Shown: positions 1 through 7,380 of the stretch, piece by piece
Layout of the letters: each line of letters opens with the position of its first letter
Position numbering within the stretch: the first letter of the stretch is position 1
Origin: Spartinivicinus ruber
GTDB taxonomy: Bacteria > Pseudomonadota > Gammaproteobacteria > Pseudomonadales > Zooshikellaceae
Direction of reading: 5' to 3'
Assembly: GCF_011009015.1 (NCBI RefSeq)
Contig: NZ_CP048878.1
Span: 1,291,501-1,355,500 of the forward strand
Length of the DNA: 64,000 nt
Notes under the pieces: model-generated
What the model was told of the DNA's origin: nothing
What the model saw: the letters and a program-made list of their open reading frames with translations, nothing else
Databases searched by the model: none
Made by a program: the position numbers and the translations under genes

Positions 1-201
1 GGGATTTTCCTCAGACTTTATTGAGTCATTTGATGATGCCTCAAAGTAAGAGAATTTATTTTCTGTCTCACTATGTTGGAGGTACATTTTATTATTTTCG
101 AATAATGGTTCTATCTCATTAATTTTCCACAACTCTGATGCAAGCAAATTAACACTGCTTATTGAAAATACTGTGGTTATAAAGAGGTTAACTAACTTCA
201 T
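1..201 (-). CDS. Putative secreted protein, partial (C-terminus beyond window edge)
   Basis: Sixty-seven codons remain, reading out of the left window edge. The start is ATG at 199-201. The N-terminus is a clear signal peptide: MKLVN, a hydrophobic stretch, then an A-S junction near residue 21. The visible mature part is polar and rich in Glu, Asn and Ser. It follows the gpV gene on the same strand after about 90 bases. A secreted protein is unexpected in the middle of a baseplate gene block, so it may be a cargo gene or a host gene beyond a phage deletion. The family is not recognised. Confidence 0.55.
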   Translation of the reverse strand, partial: MKLVNLFITTVFSISSVNLLASELWKINEIEPLFENNKMYLQHSETENKFSYFEASSNDSIKSEENP

Positions 202-288
202 GAAACTACCTAAGTATAATAATTTTCACATCACTGTAACTTAAAGTGCTCAAATATTCACTTACGTAAAAATACTAATGCAACTGTC

Positions 289-861
289 TTATTGTTTATT
301 GCCTGTAGGTACTGCTGTACCATGCCCCGGCACATCATGCCCATGGCCGTTATAAATATCCCGATCACCTTGCATACTTCGCGTGTGGTCGGTTATCTCT
401 TGGGTCGCTTTAATATTCCCCTCAACCAATAAATCACCCACAATATGCACGCCTTGGGGACTCACTAGTTTGGTATTGCCTTCCCCAGTTAACTCAATGA
501 TTAATTCATCATTGCCTCGGTGGTAACTAAACCGGGCATGATTTTTAAACTGCCACACCGATTCATCAGGGTCATGGCTAGGAGATGGGTGCTTGTTTTG
601 ATAGACAGCCGGTAACACAAAGCCATTAGCTAATTCGCCACTGGGGGATAATACAATGACTTGTTCACCCACTTCCGGTGCCCACCAGCTTTGGTCATGG
701 CCAGCCCTTGTCGTTAACCAAGGTAACCAGCCAGAGGTTAATTCATCAATTTGAACTCTGACGCGGGTGCGTTGGTGATCCACTTGGTAAATGGTGCCAG
801 GGCGAATTAAATTAACTAAAAGCCGGTAAAGCTCATTAACGCGAAACAACTCGGTAGTCAT
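289..861 (-). CDS. Phage baseplate assembly protein V (gpV-like)
   Basis: This 190-residue protein matches P2 gpV in length and layout: an N-terminal OB-fold region (residues about 20-95, with VRVQIDELTSGWLPWLT and EQVIVLSPSGE), a middle beta-helical segment (GVHIVGDLLVEGNI) and a Gly/His-rich end (NGHGHDVPGHGT). GpV forms the membrane-piercing spike of contractile tails, so A had a myovirus tail although its head genes are lambda-like. It overlaps the preceding tail gene by 26 bases in the late operon. W, J and I homologues would be expected next but are not in the visible 288 bases. Confidence 0.8.
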   Translation of the reverse strand: MTTELFRVNELYRLLVNLIRPGTIYQVDHQRTRVRVQIDELTSGWLPWLTTRAGHDQSWWAPEVGEQVIVLSPSGELANGFVLPAVYQNKHPSPSHDPDESVWQFKNHARFSYHRGNDELIIELTGEGNTKLVSPQGVHIVGDLLVEGNIKATQEITDHTRSMQGDRDIYNGHGHDVPGHGTAVPTGNKQ

Positions 862-1363
862 CTTTGTGTGGTATTCCTATTTCTGGGGCATCACTGTATA
901 AAACGGTTGTAGGTGGGGTACCTTCATCGAGCCAAATAGAGTCGCCAATATACAAACTCTGTTGCCAAGACACTTCCCACGCTTCATAACCATCAGCATC
1001 TGGATTAAATATGGCTGGCCGACTTTGAATCGCTTCAGGTTCTGATACCTGATCGATTAAAGGCCACCGGTTTTTTGCTGGATTATTTAGAACCAGCATA
1101 ATTTCTGTGGCGAATTGACGTATTTCAATTTCCACATTGGGTGTTGTCATCGATAGCACACACAAGGCAAACCATTCGCCTTGTAATAAATAACGTCCAT
1201 CCCATTGCTGTTTATCTAAAGTTAATTCATGGCTACCTAAATAAATTGCGGGACTTTCTATACTTTGGCTGGGTGAATAGGCTTGGATACGATCAATTTT
1301 TTTATCAAAGTGCTGACTAAAGGTGGCCAGCATTTGATGATGGAGAGTTTTTAATTCATTCAT
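836..1363 (-). CDS. Tail completion / minor tail protein (Gp37-like)
   Basis: This 175-residue soluble protein lies between the Z-like tail protein and gpV. It has the mixed alpha/beta pattern typical of tail-terminator proteins of the Gp37 or lambda U kind, for example IEIRQFATEIMLVLNNPAKNRWPL in two shorter pieces around residues 100-125. The Trp-rich segment YEAWEVSWQQ near residue 127 is also common in such proteins. It overlaps both neighbours by a few bases, indicating translational coupling. Assignment rests mainly on position and size; the exact family is uncertain. Confidence 0.6.
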   Translation of the reverse strand: MNELKTLHHQMLATFSQHFDKKIDRIQAYSPSQSIESPAIYLGSHELTLDKQQWDGRYLLQGEWFALCVLSMTTPNVEIEIRQFATEIMLVLNNPAKNRWPLIDQVSEPEAIQSRPAIFNPDADGYEAWEVSWQQSLYIGDSIWLDEGTPPTTVLYSDAPEIGIPHKDDYRVVSR

Positions 1364-1889
1364 GGTTTAATGCGTAATTTAATTCTTGTTCTAACAAAGT
1401 AAAAAACCGTTCTTCAGCTTGCTTAATGATTCGTTCAACGACAGGCGTGGCTAGCTGATCAATCGCCTCAGTTTGATATTCAATCGGAAAGCGGGCTTTG
1501 CCTTTACGTTTAAATACAACCGTATTGCCATGACTACTTTGGATAGTAAAGGCCCCTTGGCGAAGCGGTTTCCCTCTGACCTTAACCCCAGCATTGACTT
1601 GCTTGGGATTACCAAAGTGGTGTAACCCAATGGGATTTAGCCCTAACCACACCCGACCCGATTTGCCATCCTTAGCGACCTCGATAAATAACCGCTGATT
1701 ATTTTTAAAGGCTTTTTGCTTTAAGCCGGTAGTTTGACTGAGGGCTTGTAGCAACTGCCGTCTAAGAAACTGAGTGAGTTTACGCACGGCACGACGAATG
1801 GCTTTTTGCACGGCTTTACTGTCTTCATCCAAGCCTTTTAGCAATTCATCAAATGCCTCATCCACCTCTAAATACACATTCATTGCCAA
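1356..1889 (-). CDS. Minor tail protein Z-like
   Basis: This 177-residue basic protein resembles lambda gpZ, which completes the tail before head joining. Visible features are an N-terminal helix with many Lys and Arg (residues about 25-50, AVQKAIRRAVRKLTQFLRR) and a central segment VWLGLNPIGLHHFGNPKQ typical of this group. It sits in the lambda-like order connector, Z-like, completion protein, gpV. It overlaps the upstream connector gene by ten bases and the downstream gene by eight. The start is ATG just after the connector's last codons. Confidence 0.75.
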   Translation of the reverse strand: MAMNVYLEVDEAFDELLKGLDEDSKAVQKAIRRAVRKLTQFLRRQLLQALSQTTGLKQKAFKNNQRLFIEVAKDGKSGRVWLGLNPIGLHHFGNPKQVNAGVKVRGKPLRQGAFTIQSSHGNTVVFKRKGKARFPIEYQTEAIDQLATPVVERIIKQAEERFFTLLEQELNYALNHE

Positions 1890-2206
1890 ACTCGATTCGG
1901 TTGAATATCCGGGGTGTCGGTTAATACACAGAGTGTCATGCCATTATTTTTTGGAAAGCATTTCACCAAGGTATACGATTGGTTACGGATAATCAGGATA
2001 AGTTGATCAGGCCAGCTTTCAGCTTCGGTATTGAGCACTTCTAAAGTGGGCTGTTGCTGGTCAGACTCAATATGACCAACTTCTGTATTCGCCACTTGCC
2101 AGCGAAAAATACCAATAAGGGTACTGCCATCTGGCAAGGTCACTGGCTCACCCCATAACGCCAATTTCTCCTGGTTTAATGCCTGTTGATAGTCACTAAA
2201 TCTCAT
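1880..2206 (-). CDS. Head-tail joining protein (FII-like connector)
   Basis: A 108-residue beta-rich protein directly after the major capsid gene, where lambda encodes its head-tail connector FII. The pattern GSTLIGIFRWQ (residues about 27-37), followed by a hydrophobic ILIIRNQSYTLVKCF segment (about 71-85), resembles the small barrel of that family. It overlaps the capsid gene stop by four bases and the Z-like gene by ten. The role would be attaching the preassembled tail to the filled head. Sequence similarity to the family is weak by eye; position and size carry the call. Confidence 0.65.
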   Translation of the reverse strand: MRFSDYQQALNQEKLALWGEPVTLPDGSTLIGIFRWQVANTEVGHIESDQQQPTLEVLNTEAESWPDQLILIIRNQSYTLVKCFPKNNGMTLCVLTDTPDIQPNRVWQ

Positions 2207-3225
2207 AACACCGTTAACAGTGCAGTGGCGTTGGGTCTAACCGGCACAATTAATGGTGCGGATTGGGTCATGACCATTTCGACACTGGGGTCATCCTGTT
2301 TCCAGATTTTGGGGAATAACTTCATGGCAACCAGGGCATCTAAATCCATAATGGCCCCAAAGCATTGGGTGCCTTGTACAGAACGGCTCATTAAATTCAC
2401 TCCGCCTTCTGGAATAAACGGCTTGCTGGTACCTTTTTCCATATATTGACGGCTATCGACGTATAAAATAAAACGACCACCGCCTAAGCTACCCACTTTA
2501 ATCACTTCATCACTGTTAGTTAATGGCCCTCTATCGATAATGGCATTAGTACCAGCTACTTGGGTATCTAATTGCTCCAAGAGTTGTTTATTTTTTCGTA
2601 GCGCTTTCCATACCGAAGGACTCATCACCACATCTTCAGCCGGGGCACCGCCTTTGGTCATCGACATAGCCACGCTCATGTCTTCGAGATCATCGATTGG
2701 CGTGGCTTTCGGATCACTCCATTTAACAGAAACCGTTTTAGTTAAACTGGGATCGCGTTGATAATCCACGACACGCTTAGGGTATTTTTCCCCTTCGACC
2801 ATCACCCGACCATGTAAACTGGCTTCCACCGCCATCCATTCAAGACGGTTATCAATGGACTCGGCATGTTCCAGTAAGATTTCCATTTTCCGTAAATTAC
2901 GCCGTTGCTGGGGTGATAGTTTTCCATGGTAAGGCTCGCCAGGACGACGTTTTAACATCGCTTGAGGAATGATCGGTTGCTTGGGTTTAATATACGCCGG
3001 TTTAAACGACTTCATTTCGCTGCCTTGTTCTTCCATCACTTGTCCTTCCACCATGGGCGAAACAAAGGGGGCTAAATGGCGATCACGAAATAATAATTCA
3101 AACTCGATGGTTTCAGTTTCAAACTCGTGGGTGGTGGAATAATAGCGGCTTAAATAAAAGGGTAACGGCTTTTTCTTGGTCTCAATGGTTTGGACCAATT
3201 GCATCGTATCGGTATAACGTTCCAT
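2203..3225 (-). CDS. Major capsid protein (lambda gpE family)
   Basis: About 340 residues, the usual length for lambda E-type capsid proteins. Recognisable stretches are the N-terminal MERYTDTMQLVQTIETKKKP, the FYLSRYYST and FELLFRDRHLAPFVSP segment with residues typical of the family, and a basic SPQQRRNLRKMEILLEH helix. The start is set at ATG 3223-3225; an upstream in-frame TTG (3252) would add nine residues that do not look conserved. It follows the decoration protein gene, giving the lambda order protease, scaffold, D, E. The C-terminal VMTQSAPLIVPVRPN also fits the family. Confidence 0.88.
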   Translation of the reverse strand: MERYTDTMQLVQTIETKKKPLPFYLSRYYSTTHEFETETIEFELLFRDRHLAPFVSPMVEGQVMEEQGSEMKSFKPAYIKPKQPIIPQAMLKRRPGEPYHGKLSPQQRRNLRKMEILLEHAESIDNRLEWMAVEASLHGRVMVEGEKYPKRVVDYQRDPSLTKTVSVKWSDPKATPIDDLEDMSVAMSMTKGGAPAEDVVMSPSVWKALRKNKQLLEQLDTQVAGTNAIIDRGPLTNSDEVIKVGSLGGGRFILYVDSRQYMEKGTSKPFIPEGGVNLMSRSVQGTQCFGAIMDLDALVAMKLFPKIWKQDDPSVEMVMTQSAPLIVPVRPNATALLTVL

Positions 3226-3313
3226 GGGGTACCTGTTATTTAAAAAGATCAATTAAAAGAATGAATAAGATAAAAAGGAGGAGTGTGGTAAGGAGACTGA
3301 GTAAAATCATCAT

Positions 3314-3682
3314 TTAATAACTACTGGGGGCTTGTAATAAAATACCGCGTTCTCTTAACGGCTGAAAAATAGTATCTGTCGTATGACCGGGCCCTAAATT
3401 TAAAATGGCGGGATTTAAACAAATCGAGGTATAAACACCAGCGGTGGATTCTTTACCGGTGGTATCGATCGCATACGGTAATACGCAATCTGGTACTTCG
3501 CTGCCATCGTTAGCATTTTTATCCGATAAACGATATTGCCCCTTATTATCACAACCTAATACCGAATAGGGTTTTAATTTTTGGCCTTTAGCAACAGTGA
3601 CCGTGACCGTGGTAATCGGTTGATTACCCGTAATAATCACCGGTTGGGCAGCAATGGCATGATGTTGGCTATCGGTAATCAT
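3314..3682 (-). CDS. Head decoration protein (lambda gpD-like)
   Basis: This 122-residue beta-rich protein lies between protease/scaffold and capsid, as D does in lambda. The central part (TVTVAKGQKLKPYSVLGCD, residues about 29-47) and the GPGHT segment near residue 101 fit the HDPD family. GpD trimers bind the expanded head at threefold sites and stabilise it during packaging. The start codon overlaps the stop of the protease gene by one base (TAATG-type junction), implying coupled translation. Confidence 0.8.
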   Translation of the reverse strand: MITDSQHHAIAAQPVIITGNQPITTVTVTVAKGQKLKPYSVLGCDNKGQYRLSDKNANDGSEVPDCVLPYAIDTTGKESTAGVYTSICLNPAILNLGPGHTTDTIFQPLRERGILLQAPSSY

Positions 3683-4050
3683 TAGGCGTTATCTCCATAA
3701 ACCTGATTAAAATCCGCGAGCATTTGGCCAATGGCTGTTTGAGGGGCTTCGGCTTCAGGGGCTGGTTCACTATCAATATTCGGATGCGTGTCGCTATTCA
3801 TGACCTGGGTAAAATCAGTTGTATTTGCTGTTGCCGTTTGAGGAATCGTTTTTAATAGCGTAATGGCTTCATCAGCTGACATCGTTGTGTTTAACGCCAG
3901 TTGTTGTGCAGTCGATTCACGGCCTTTGGCTTCGTCACTGGTTAAAATAGCTTGAATCCGCTGGCGTTCTTCCGCCACAGCGGTTTGTTTTTCTGCTTCT
4001 AAATTAATAGGGGCTTCCGCTTTGGGAGCCGGTTCATTTGTTGCTGTCAT
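3682..4050 (-). CDS. Internal in-frame start for a scaffold product (Nu3-like)
   Basis: Within the protease gene an ATG (4048-4050) is preceded by a good ribosome binding site (AAGGACTGTT before ATG on the minus strand). Starting here would give a 122-residue product, MTATNEPAPKAEAPIN onward, which is only the Glu/Ala-rich scaffold part. Lambda makes its Nu3 scaffold in exactly this nested way inside gene C. The site and frame are visible directly; that it is used is inferred. Confidence 0.6.
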   Translation of the reverse strand: MTATNEPAPKAEAPINLEAEKQTAVAEERQRIQAILTSDEAKGRESTAQQLALNTTMSADEAITLLKTIPQTATANTTDFTQVMNSDTHPNIDSEPAPEAEAPQTAIGQMLADFNQVYGDNA

Positions 4051-4944
4051 AACAGTCCTTAGGGTGGTGGATGAATTTAAGGTTTGAATAAAGCTGGATA
4101 ACACTTGATGGGCAGGTAAAATCCGATCAGCTAAGCCAACATCGATAGCCGCTTGACCGGTAAATACTTTAGCCTCGGTATTTTTAATCGCTTCGGTATT
4201 TAATTGGCGATGACGGGAAACCGTTTCAACAAATAGCCCATAAATGTCGTTTATCTCGGCTTGTAAACCGGCCTTCACATTATCGGGTAAAGGTTCAAAC
4301 GGATTACCATCAACTTTATGGGCACCGGCATGAATTAAGGTGACATTAATCCCTTCTTTAGCCAGCAATTCACTTTGATCGGTATGGGCCAGCAATACAC
4401 CAATACTGCCGACCATCCCGGTACGGGGTAAAATAATTTCATTGGCCGCAGAGGCTAAGGCATAAGCGGCACTGCAGGCTTGTTCATCCACTAATGCCCA
4501 AATGGGTTTATGTTGCCTCGCTTGATAAATCGAATCGGCTAAATCAAAGCAACCCGAGACACTGCCACCGGGACTATTAATATCCAATAATATTCCTTGA
4601 ATATCCGGATCATTAATCGCTTTGGCCAGCTTGGTTTGAATCCCATCATAGCCCGTCATTCCACTGTAAGGGTCCAGGTGACCATATTTATGGGTCAAGG
4701 TGCCGACCACGGGAATAATGGCTATCCCTTGATTCACTTGATAAAGCTTGTGATCCCGTGGCTCAAATTCCTCGGCGGCTTGCTTTAGTTCGGTGGCTGA
4801 AAGCTGCTTCTCACCATTAATCAATGACTCAATCACGAGGCGGTCGGACAATGAGCCAAGCATGACTTGTGCGTAGCTGGGTTCGATCAATAGTGGTTGA
4901 TTCACGACCATTGAGAGCAGTCGTGGAAATTGCTTATGCATCAT
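3682..4944 (-). CDS. Head maturation protease, S49/SppA type, with C-terminal scaffold (lambda gpC-like)
   Basis: This 420-residue protein has an S49 ClpP-like protease domain (residues about 60-280) with GSVSGCFDLAD for the oxyanion region, the nucleophile Ser in EQACSAAYALAS, and a conserved Lys in the HAGAHKVDGNPFEPL segment. The C-terminal third is Glu/Ala/Gln-rich (EERQRIQAILTSDEAKGRE), as expected for a scaffold. In lambda this gene shapes the prohead: the protease clears the scaffold and processes the portal. The gene is followed at once by the decoration gene. It is separated from the portal gene by an unrelated plus-strand gene cluster. Confidence 0.88.
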   Translation of the reverse strand: MMHKQFPRLLSMVVNQPLLIEPSYAQVMLGSLSDRLVIESLINGEKQLSATELKQAAEEFEPRDHKLYQVNQGIAIIPVVGTLTHKYGHLDPYSGMTGYDGIQTKLAKAINDPDIQGILLDINSPGGSVSGCFDLADSIYQARQHKPIWALVDEQACSAAYALASAANEIILPRTGMVGSIGVLLAHTDQSELLAKEGINVTLIHAGAHKVDGNPFEPLPDNVKAGLQAEINDIYGLFVETVSRHRQLNTEAIKNTEAKVFTGQAAIDVGLADRILPAHQVLSSFIQTLNSSTTLRTVMTATNEPAPKAEAPINLEAEKQTAVAEERQRIQAILTSDEAKGRESTAQQLALNTTMSADEAITLLKTIPQTATANTTDFTQVMNSDTHPNIDSEPAPEAEAPQTAIGQMLADFNQVYGDNA

Positions 4945-5034
4945 AGAGTCGCCGAAAGGGTTTGATTTAGAGCGGTTTATGGAATGATCACTCAGCCTGG
5001 AGCTTATTGTTTATCGCTATTACATGTAATGGTG

Positions 5035-5063
5035 TTGACATAATATGACCTTACAGGTAACAT
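5035..5063 (+). promoter_or_regulatory. Sigma70-type promoter of the plus-strand cargo unit
   Basis: A perfect -35 box TTGACA (5035-5040) is followed after 17 bases by a near-consensus -10 box TAACAT (5058-5063). It faces the three small plus-strand genes at 5,137-5,649 and opposes the late operon. No gene lies between it and the protease start at 4,944. Confidence 0.7.
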
Positions 5064-5074
5064 ATCTACAACTT

Positions 5075-5091
5075 GAGACATAAAATGTCTC
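5075..5091. promoter_or_regulatory. Palindrome just after the promoter, possible operator or leader hairpin
   Basis: GAGACATAAAATGTCTC is a perfect inverted repeat with seven-base arms around AAA. It lies about 12 bases after the -10 box, so it would be at or just after the transcription start. It could bind a repressor or fold as a short hairpin in the leader RNA. No regulator was tied to it. Confidence 0.5.
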
Positions 5092-5136
5092 TTCAACACA
5101 AAGGACTGAATGTATTAGCTACAGCGAGGTAATCGA

Positions 5137-5241
5137 ATGTTTAATTTTCTAGATAATGGTTATGCAAAAGTGGGTTTATTTTGTTTGGCAGTGTTTCTGG
5201 TCGTCAAGCTGGTTGAAAACTCAACTTTCTTAGGACTTTAA
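5137..5241 (+). CDS. Small single-span membrane peptide (34 aa)
   Basis: Start ATG with GAGG placed seven bases upstream. The 34-residue product has a short polar N-terminus, one hydrophobic segment (VGLFCLAVFLVVKLV, residues about 12-26) and a short polar end, so it should insert in the inner membrane. It is the first gene of a cargo unit transcribed against the head genes and is followed by two zinc-ribbon genes. No family is recognised. Phage peptides of this kind often alter membrane proteins of the host or block superinfection, but nothing here shows that. Confidence 0.6.
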   Translation: MFNFLDNGYAKVGLFCLAVFLVVKLVENSTFLGL

Positions 5242-5276
5242 GCATTTAATAACCTGATAAGGCTAAGGAGAAAAAA

Positions 5277-5453
5277 ATGACTCATAATAAACTTTCTAAA
5301 GCATTTGAAACGGAAATAATTTGCCCTCAGTGCTCAACCCGTGTATTGAAAATTGATTTTGATATCATTGGTTGTCCTTTATGTAAAAACAAAAATGAAT
5401 TTAGCAAAGAGGTGCCTAATTGGGAGCTTGTACCCATGGACACTAACAATTAA
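5277..5453 (+). CDS. Small zinc-ribbon protein (58 aa), first of two
   Basis: The start ATG follows AAGGAG by seven bases, a very strong site. The protein has two CxxC pairs, ICPQCS (residues about 15-20) and GCPLCK (about 32-37), spaced as in a zinc ribbon. It resembles in scale the Mu Com-type zinc-binding translational regulators, but no specific match is claimed. It lies 35 bases after the membrane peptide gene and 13 bases before a second zinc-ribbon gene, all under one promoter and one terminator. Confidence 0.7.
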   Translation: MTHNKLSKAFETEIICPQCSTRVLKIDFDIIGCPLCKNKNEFSKEVPNWELVPMDTNN

Positions 5454-5466
5454 GGCAATCAAGCTT

Positions 5467-5649
5467 ATGACAAATTATGTAAATTCAGATTGTAATCAAG
5501 AAAATGACAGTATTGCCGCCAGCTGTCCTATGTGCCTCACATCCGTAAAGCGCTTTTATTTTGATTGCTTTGGCTGCTATACCTGCGGGTATTCCAATAT
5601 ACTAAAAGGAGATAGTGAGAAACAAACGAATGAAAACGATAATAAATAA
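5467..5649 (+). CDS. Small zinc-ribbon protein (60 aa), second of two
   Basis: The chosen ATG at 5467 gives 60 residues; a longer reading from 5353 would overlap the previous gene out of frame and is unlikely. Cysteines form two knuckles, SCPMCL (residues about 19-24) and DCFGCYTCGY (about 33-42), the second containing three Cys. The tail is highly charged (SEKQTNENDNK). It differs from the first zinc-ribbon gene but shares its size and layout, so the pair may act together. The gene ends one base before the terminator hairpin. Function unknown. Confidence 0.65.
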   Translation: MTNYVNSDCNQENDSIAASCPMCLTSVKRFYFDCFGCYTCGYSNILKGDSEKQTNENDNK

Positions 5650-5650
5650 A

Positions 5651-5676
5651 AGCCCAGTAAAATATTGGGCTTTTTT
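5651..5676 (+). terminator. Intrinsic terminator of the plus-strand cargo unit
   Basis: AGCCCA pairs with TGGGCT around a short AT loop and is followed by six T. The T run ends next to the portal gene stop codon (5,678), so the cargo unit is bounded exactly by promoter and terminator. Confidence 0.85.
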
Positions 5677-5677
5677 A

Positions 5678-7180
5678 TCAAGATGCTTGAGGTGTAAATT
5701 CTCCCATTTCTTGTTGTTCTCGCAACCGCTGCTCAAATAACTCCTGATAATCTTCCCCCAGCATCATCGCGGCTTTTTCATAAGTGAGTAAGCCTAACTT
5801 CATCAGTAGCTCAATGCGTTTGACTTCTTTTAAACCATCAATATGGGTTTGGCCTTGGGCGATCCAGAGGCAACGACACCAAGCGGATTTAGCTTGATAA
5901 AAATTGGGGGAGCCATTCGGTAATTTGATTATTCCTTTATTCACCATTTCTTCCAGCCAAAGCGCATAAAGCTGACTGCAAAATCGGGCAGGAATAATTT
6001 CCCTGATCCCTAAAAAGTATTTCCAACTCTCCAACATACTCGCCCGGGCACTAGAATAATTGGTTTTACTGTAATCCTTACTCAGTTGCTCAAAGCTTAA
6101 ATTCATGCTGGCCGCTAAATGCCGTAGCAAAGTATCCTCAAACTGACTAAAGGCGGCATTGGTACTGGCGGTTTTCAGTTCTAATTTTTCATTGGGTAAT
6201 AAATGCGGGATTTTCACCCCATTAAACCGAATATTTTTAGCCTTTTGATGATAACCCGCCACTTGGGCTAAATACTGGGTAAATGCATTATTGTGGCCAT
6301 CATCCACACCACCTAATGCCGCTAAGACGGTTTGGCTGTCCATTTCGGATTCAATGACCGCGGCATACATGGCATTCACAATAGCATTTTGTAAAGTGGC
6401 ATCCTGAAATTGTTCCAGCATTTTTAAGCCTTTTAAACTGGACACAAACACATTCACCCCACGGGTTTGGTCGGCTTGTTCCGGCTCAAAAATATGTAAG
6501 ATTTGCAAGCGCCCCCAACGTTTACGCTTGGCGATTTTTTTCCACTGGTAAGCGTGATGGGTTAAACCCGCTTCTGATTGATGGGCAGAACGAATATGGT
6601 AAGCCAAGGCTTGGCCCCGTGGCCCTAATTCCACCCCAGCCCGTAGCCGATAACTGTCGGGTAATTCATAGGGATTACACAGCCGTTCACTATCAATAAG
6701 TTTGATTGCGGTTTGGGCGTTATTTCTGGCCAATTTCCGCCATTCCACACTGGCTAACACTTCGCCTTGATGGGCATGGTGACGAACACTTTCTCTGGCG
6801 AGCATGGTTAAGGTGCGCTTTTCTTCGGCATCAATCCAAGCATCCGGGTCTTCTGCCCAATCCGTAAAGCGCGCCTCTACATCTTTAGCCCATTCGTTAG
6901 CCACCTTATGATCAATGCCCAAGACTTTATAGTTAGGCTTGGCTGACAGTCTAAATTGGTGACCGACAATATTATCCACATAGGTTTGTTCAGCCCCAGC
7001 CGCATAACCATGACTGCGCTTAATATCCCGCGCACGGCTATTACGTAGTTGCCGTTCAGGCAAGTGCTCCATGTCCACTGACAGGGTAGGCGGTTGCCAG
7101 TCTTGCAAGGTCTCCTGCAACTGTCGGCTATGGGTGTGCGCTTGAATGGGCTTTCCCCATTGATCAATGAGTTGTGGCAT
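5678..7180 (-). CDS. Portal protein (lambda gpB family)
   Basis: Five hundred residues, close to lambda gpB (533). Family signs are the N-terminal RNSRARDIKRSHGYAAGAEQ and YVDNIVGHQFRLSAKPNY, then ESVRHHAHQGEVLASVEWR, the LIDSERLCNPYELPD segment, and FEQLSKDYSKTNYSSARASM near residue 365. The portal dodecamer is the DNA entry channel and the terminase docking site. The gene overlaps the start of nothing upstream but abuts gpW by one base, and is separated downstream from the protease by the plus-strand cargo unit. Confidence 0.92.
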   Translation of the reverse strand: MPQLIDQWGKPIQAHTHSRQLQETLQDWQPPTLSVDMEHLPERQLRNSRARDIKRSHGYAAGAEQTYVDNIVGHQFRLSAKPNYKVLGIDHKVANEWAKDVEARFTDWAEDPDAWIDAEEKRTLTMLARESVRHHAHQGEVLASVEWRKLARNNAQTAIKLIDSERLCNPYELPDSYRLRAGVELGPRGQALAYHIRSAHQSEAGLTHHAYQWKKIAKRKRWGRLQILHIFEPEQADQTRGVNVFVSSLKGLKMLEQFQDATLQNAIVNAMYAAVIESEMDSQTVLAALGGVDDGHNNAFTQYLAQVAGYHQKAKNIRFNGVKIPHLLPNEKLELKTASTNAAFSQFEDTLLRHLAASMNLSFEQLSKDYSKTNYSSARASMLESWKYFLGIREIIPARFCSQLYALWLEEMVNKGIIKLPNGSPNFYQAKSAWCRCLWIAQGQTHIDGLKEVKRIELLMKLGLLTYEKAAMMLGEDYQELFEQRLREQQEMGEFTPQAS

Positions 7181-7380
7181 TAAAAAATCACCCGAAAAGC
7201 GTGGCGGGGTGAACAGCCATTTAATTCCGCTTCCAAAGACTTAATATAATGCTCCAACTGTTGGGGGGCATGAAAGGTCACGCTATTCCCTTCGCTGTCA
7301 CGCACAGTGGCCCGGAGTGAACCCGTTTGGAGTTTGTGTAAAGCGGCTTTGGCTTCTTCTAAACGTTGCTGGTGGTTCAT
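7180..7380 (-). CDS. Head-tail joining protein gpW
   Basis: Sixty-six residues, close to lambda gpW (68), with the typical N-terminal helix QQRLEEAKAALHKLQTGS, a beta hairpin (ATVRDSEGNSVTFHAP) and a second helix QLEHYIKSLEAEL. GpW joins the filled head to the FII-type connector and is needed to keep DNA inside. It sits between terminase and portal as in lambda, overlapping both by one to four bases. The C-terminus (HAFRVIF) matches the unstructured hydrophobic tail of the family. Confidence 0.88.
   Translation of the reverse strand: MNHQQRLEEAKAALHKLQTGSLRATVRDSEGNSVTFHAPQQLEHYIKSLEAELNGCSPRHAFRVIF

Noticed and set aside
5353-5466. Longer N-terminal reading of the second zinc-ribbon gene
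   Set aside because: It would overlap most of the first zinc-ribbon gene in another frame, while ATG 5,467 gives a compact zinc ribbon.
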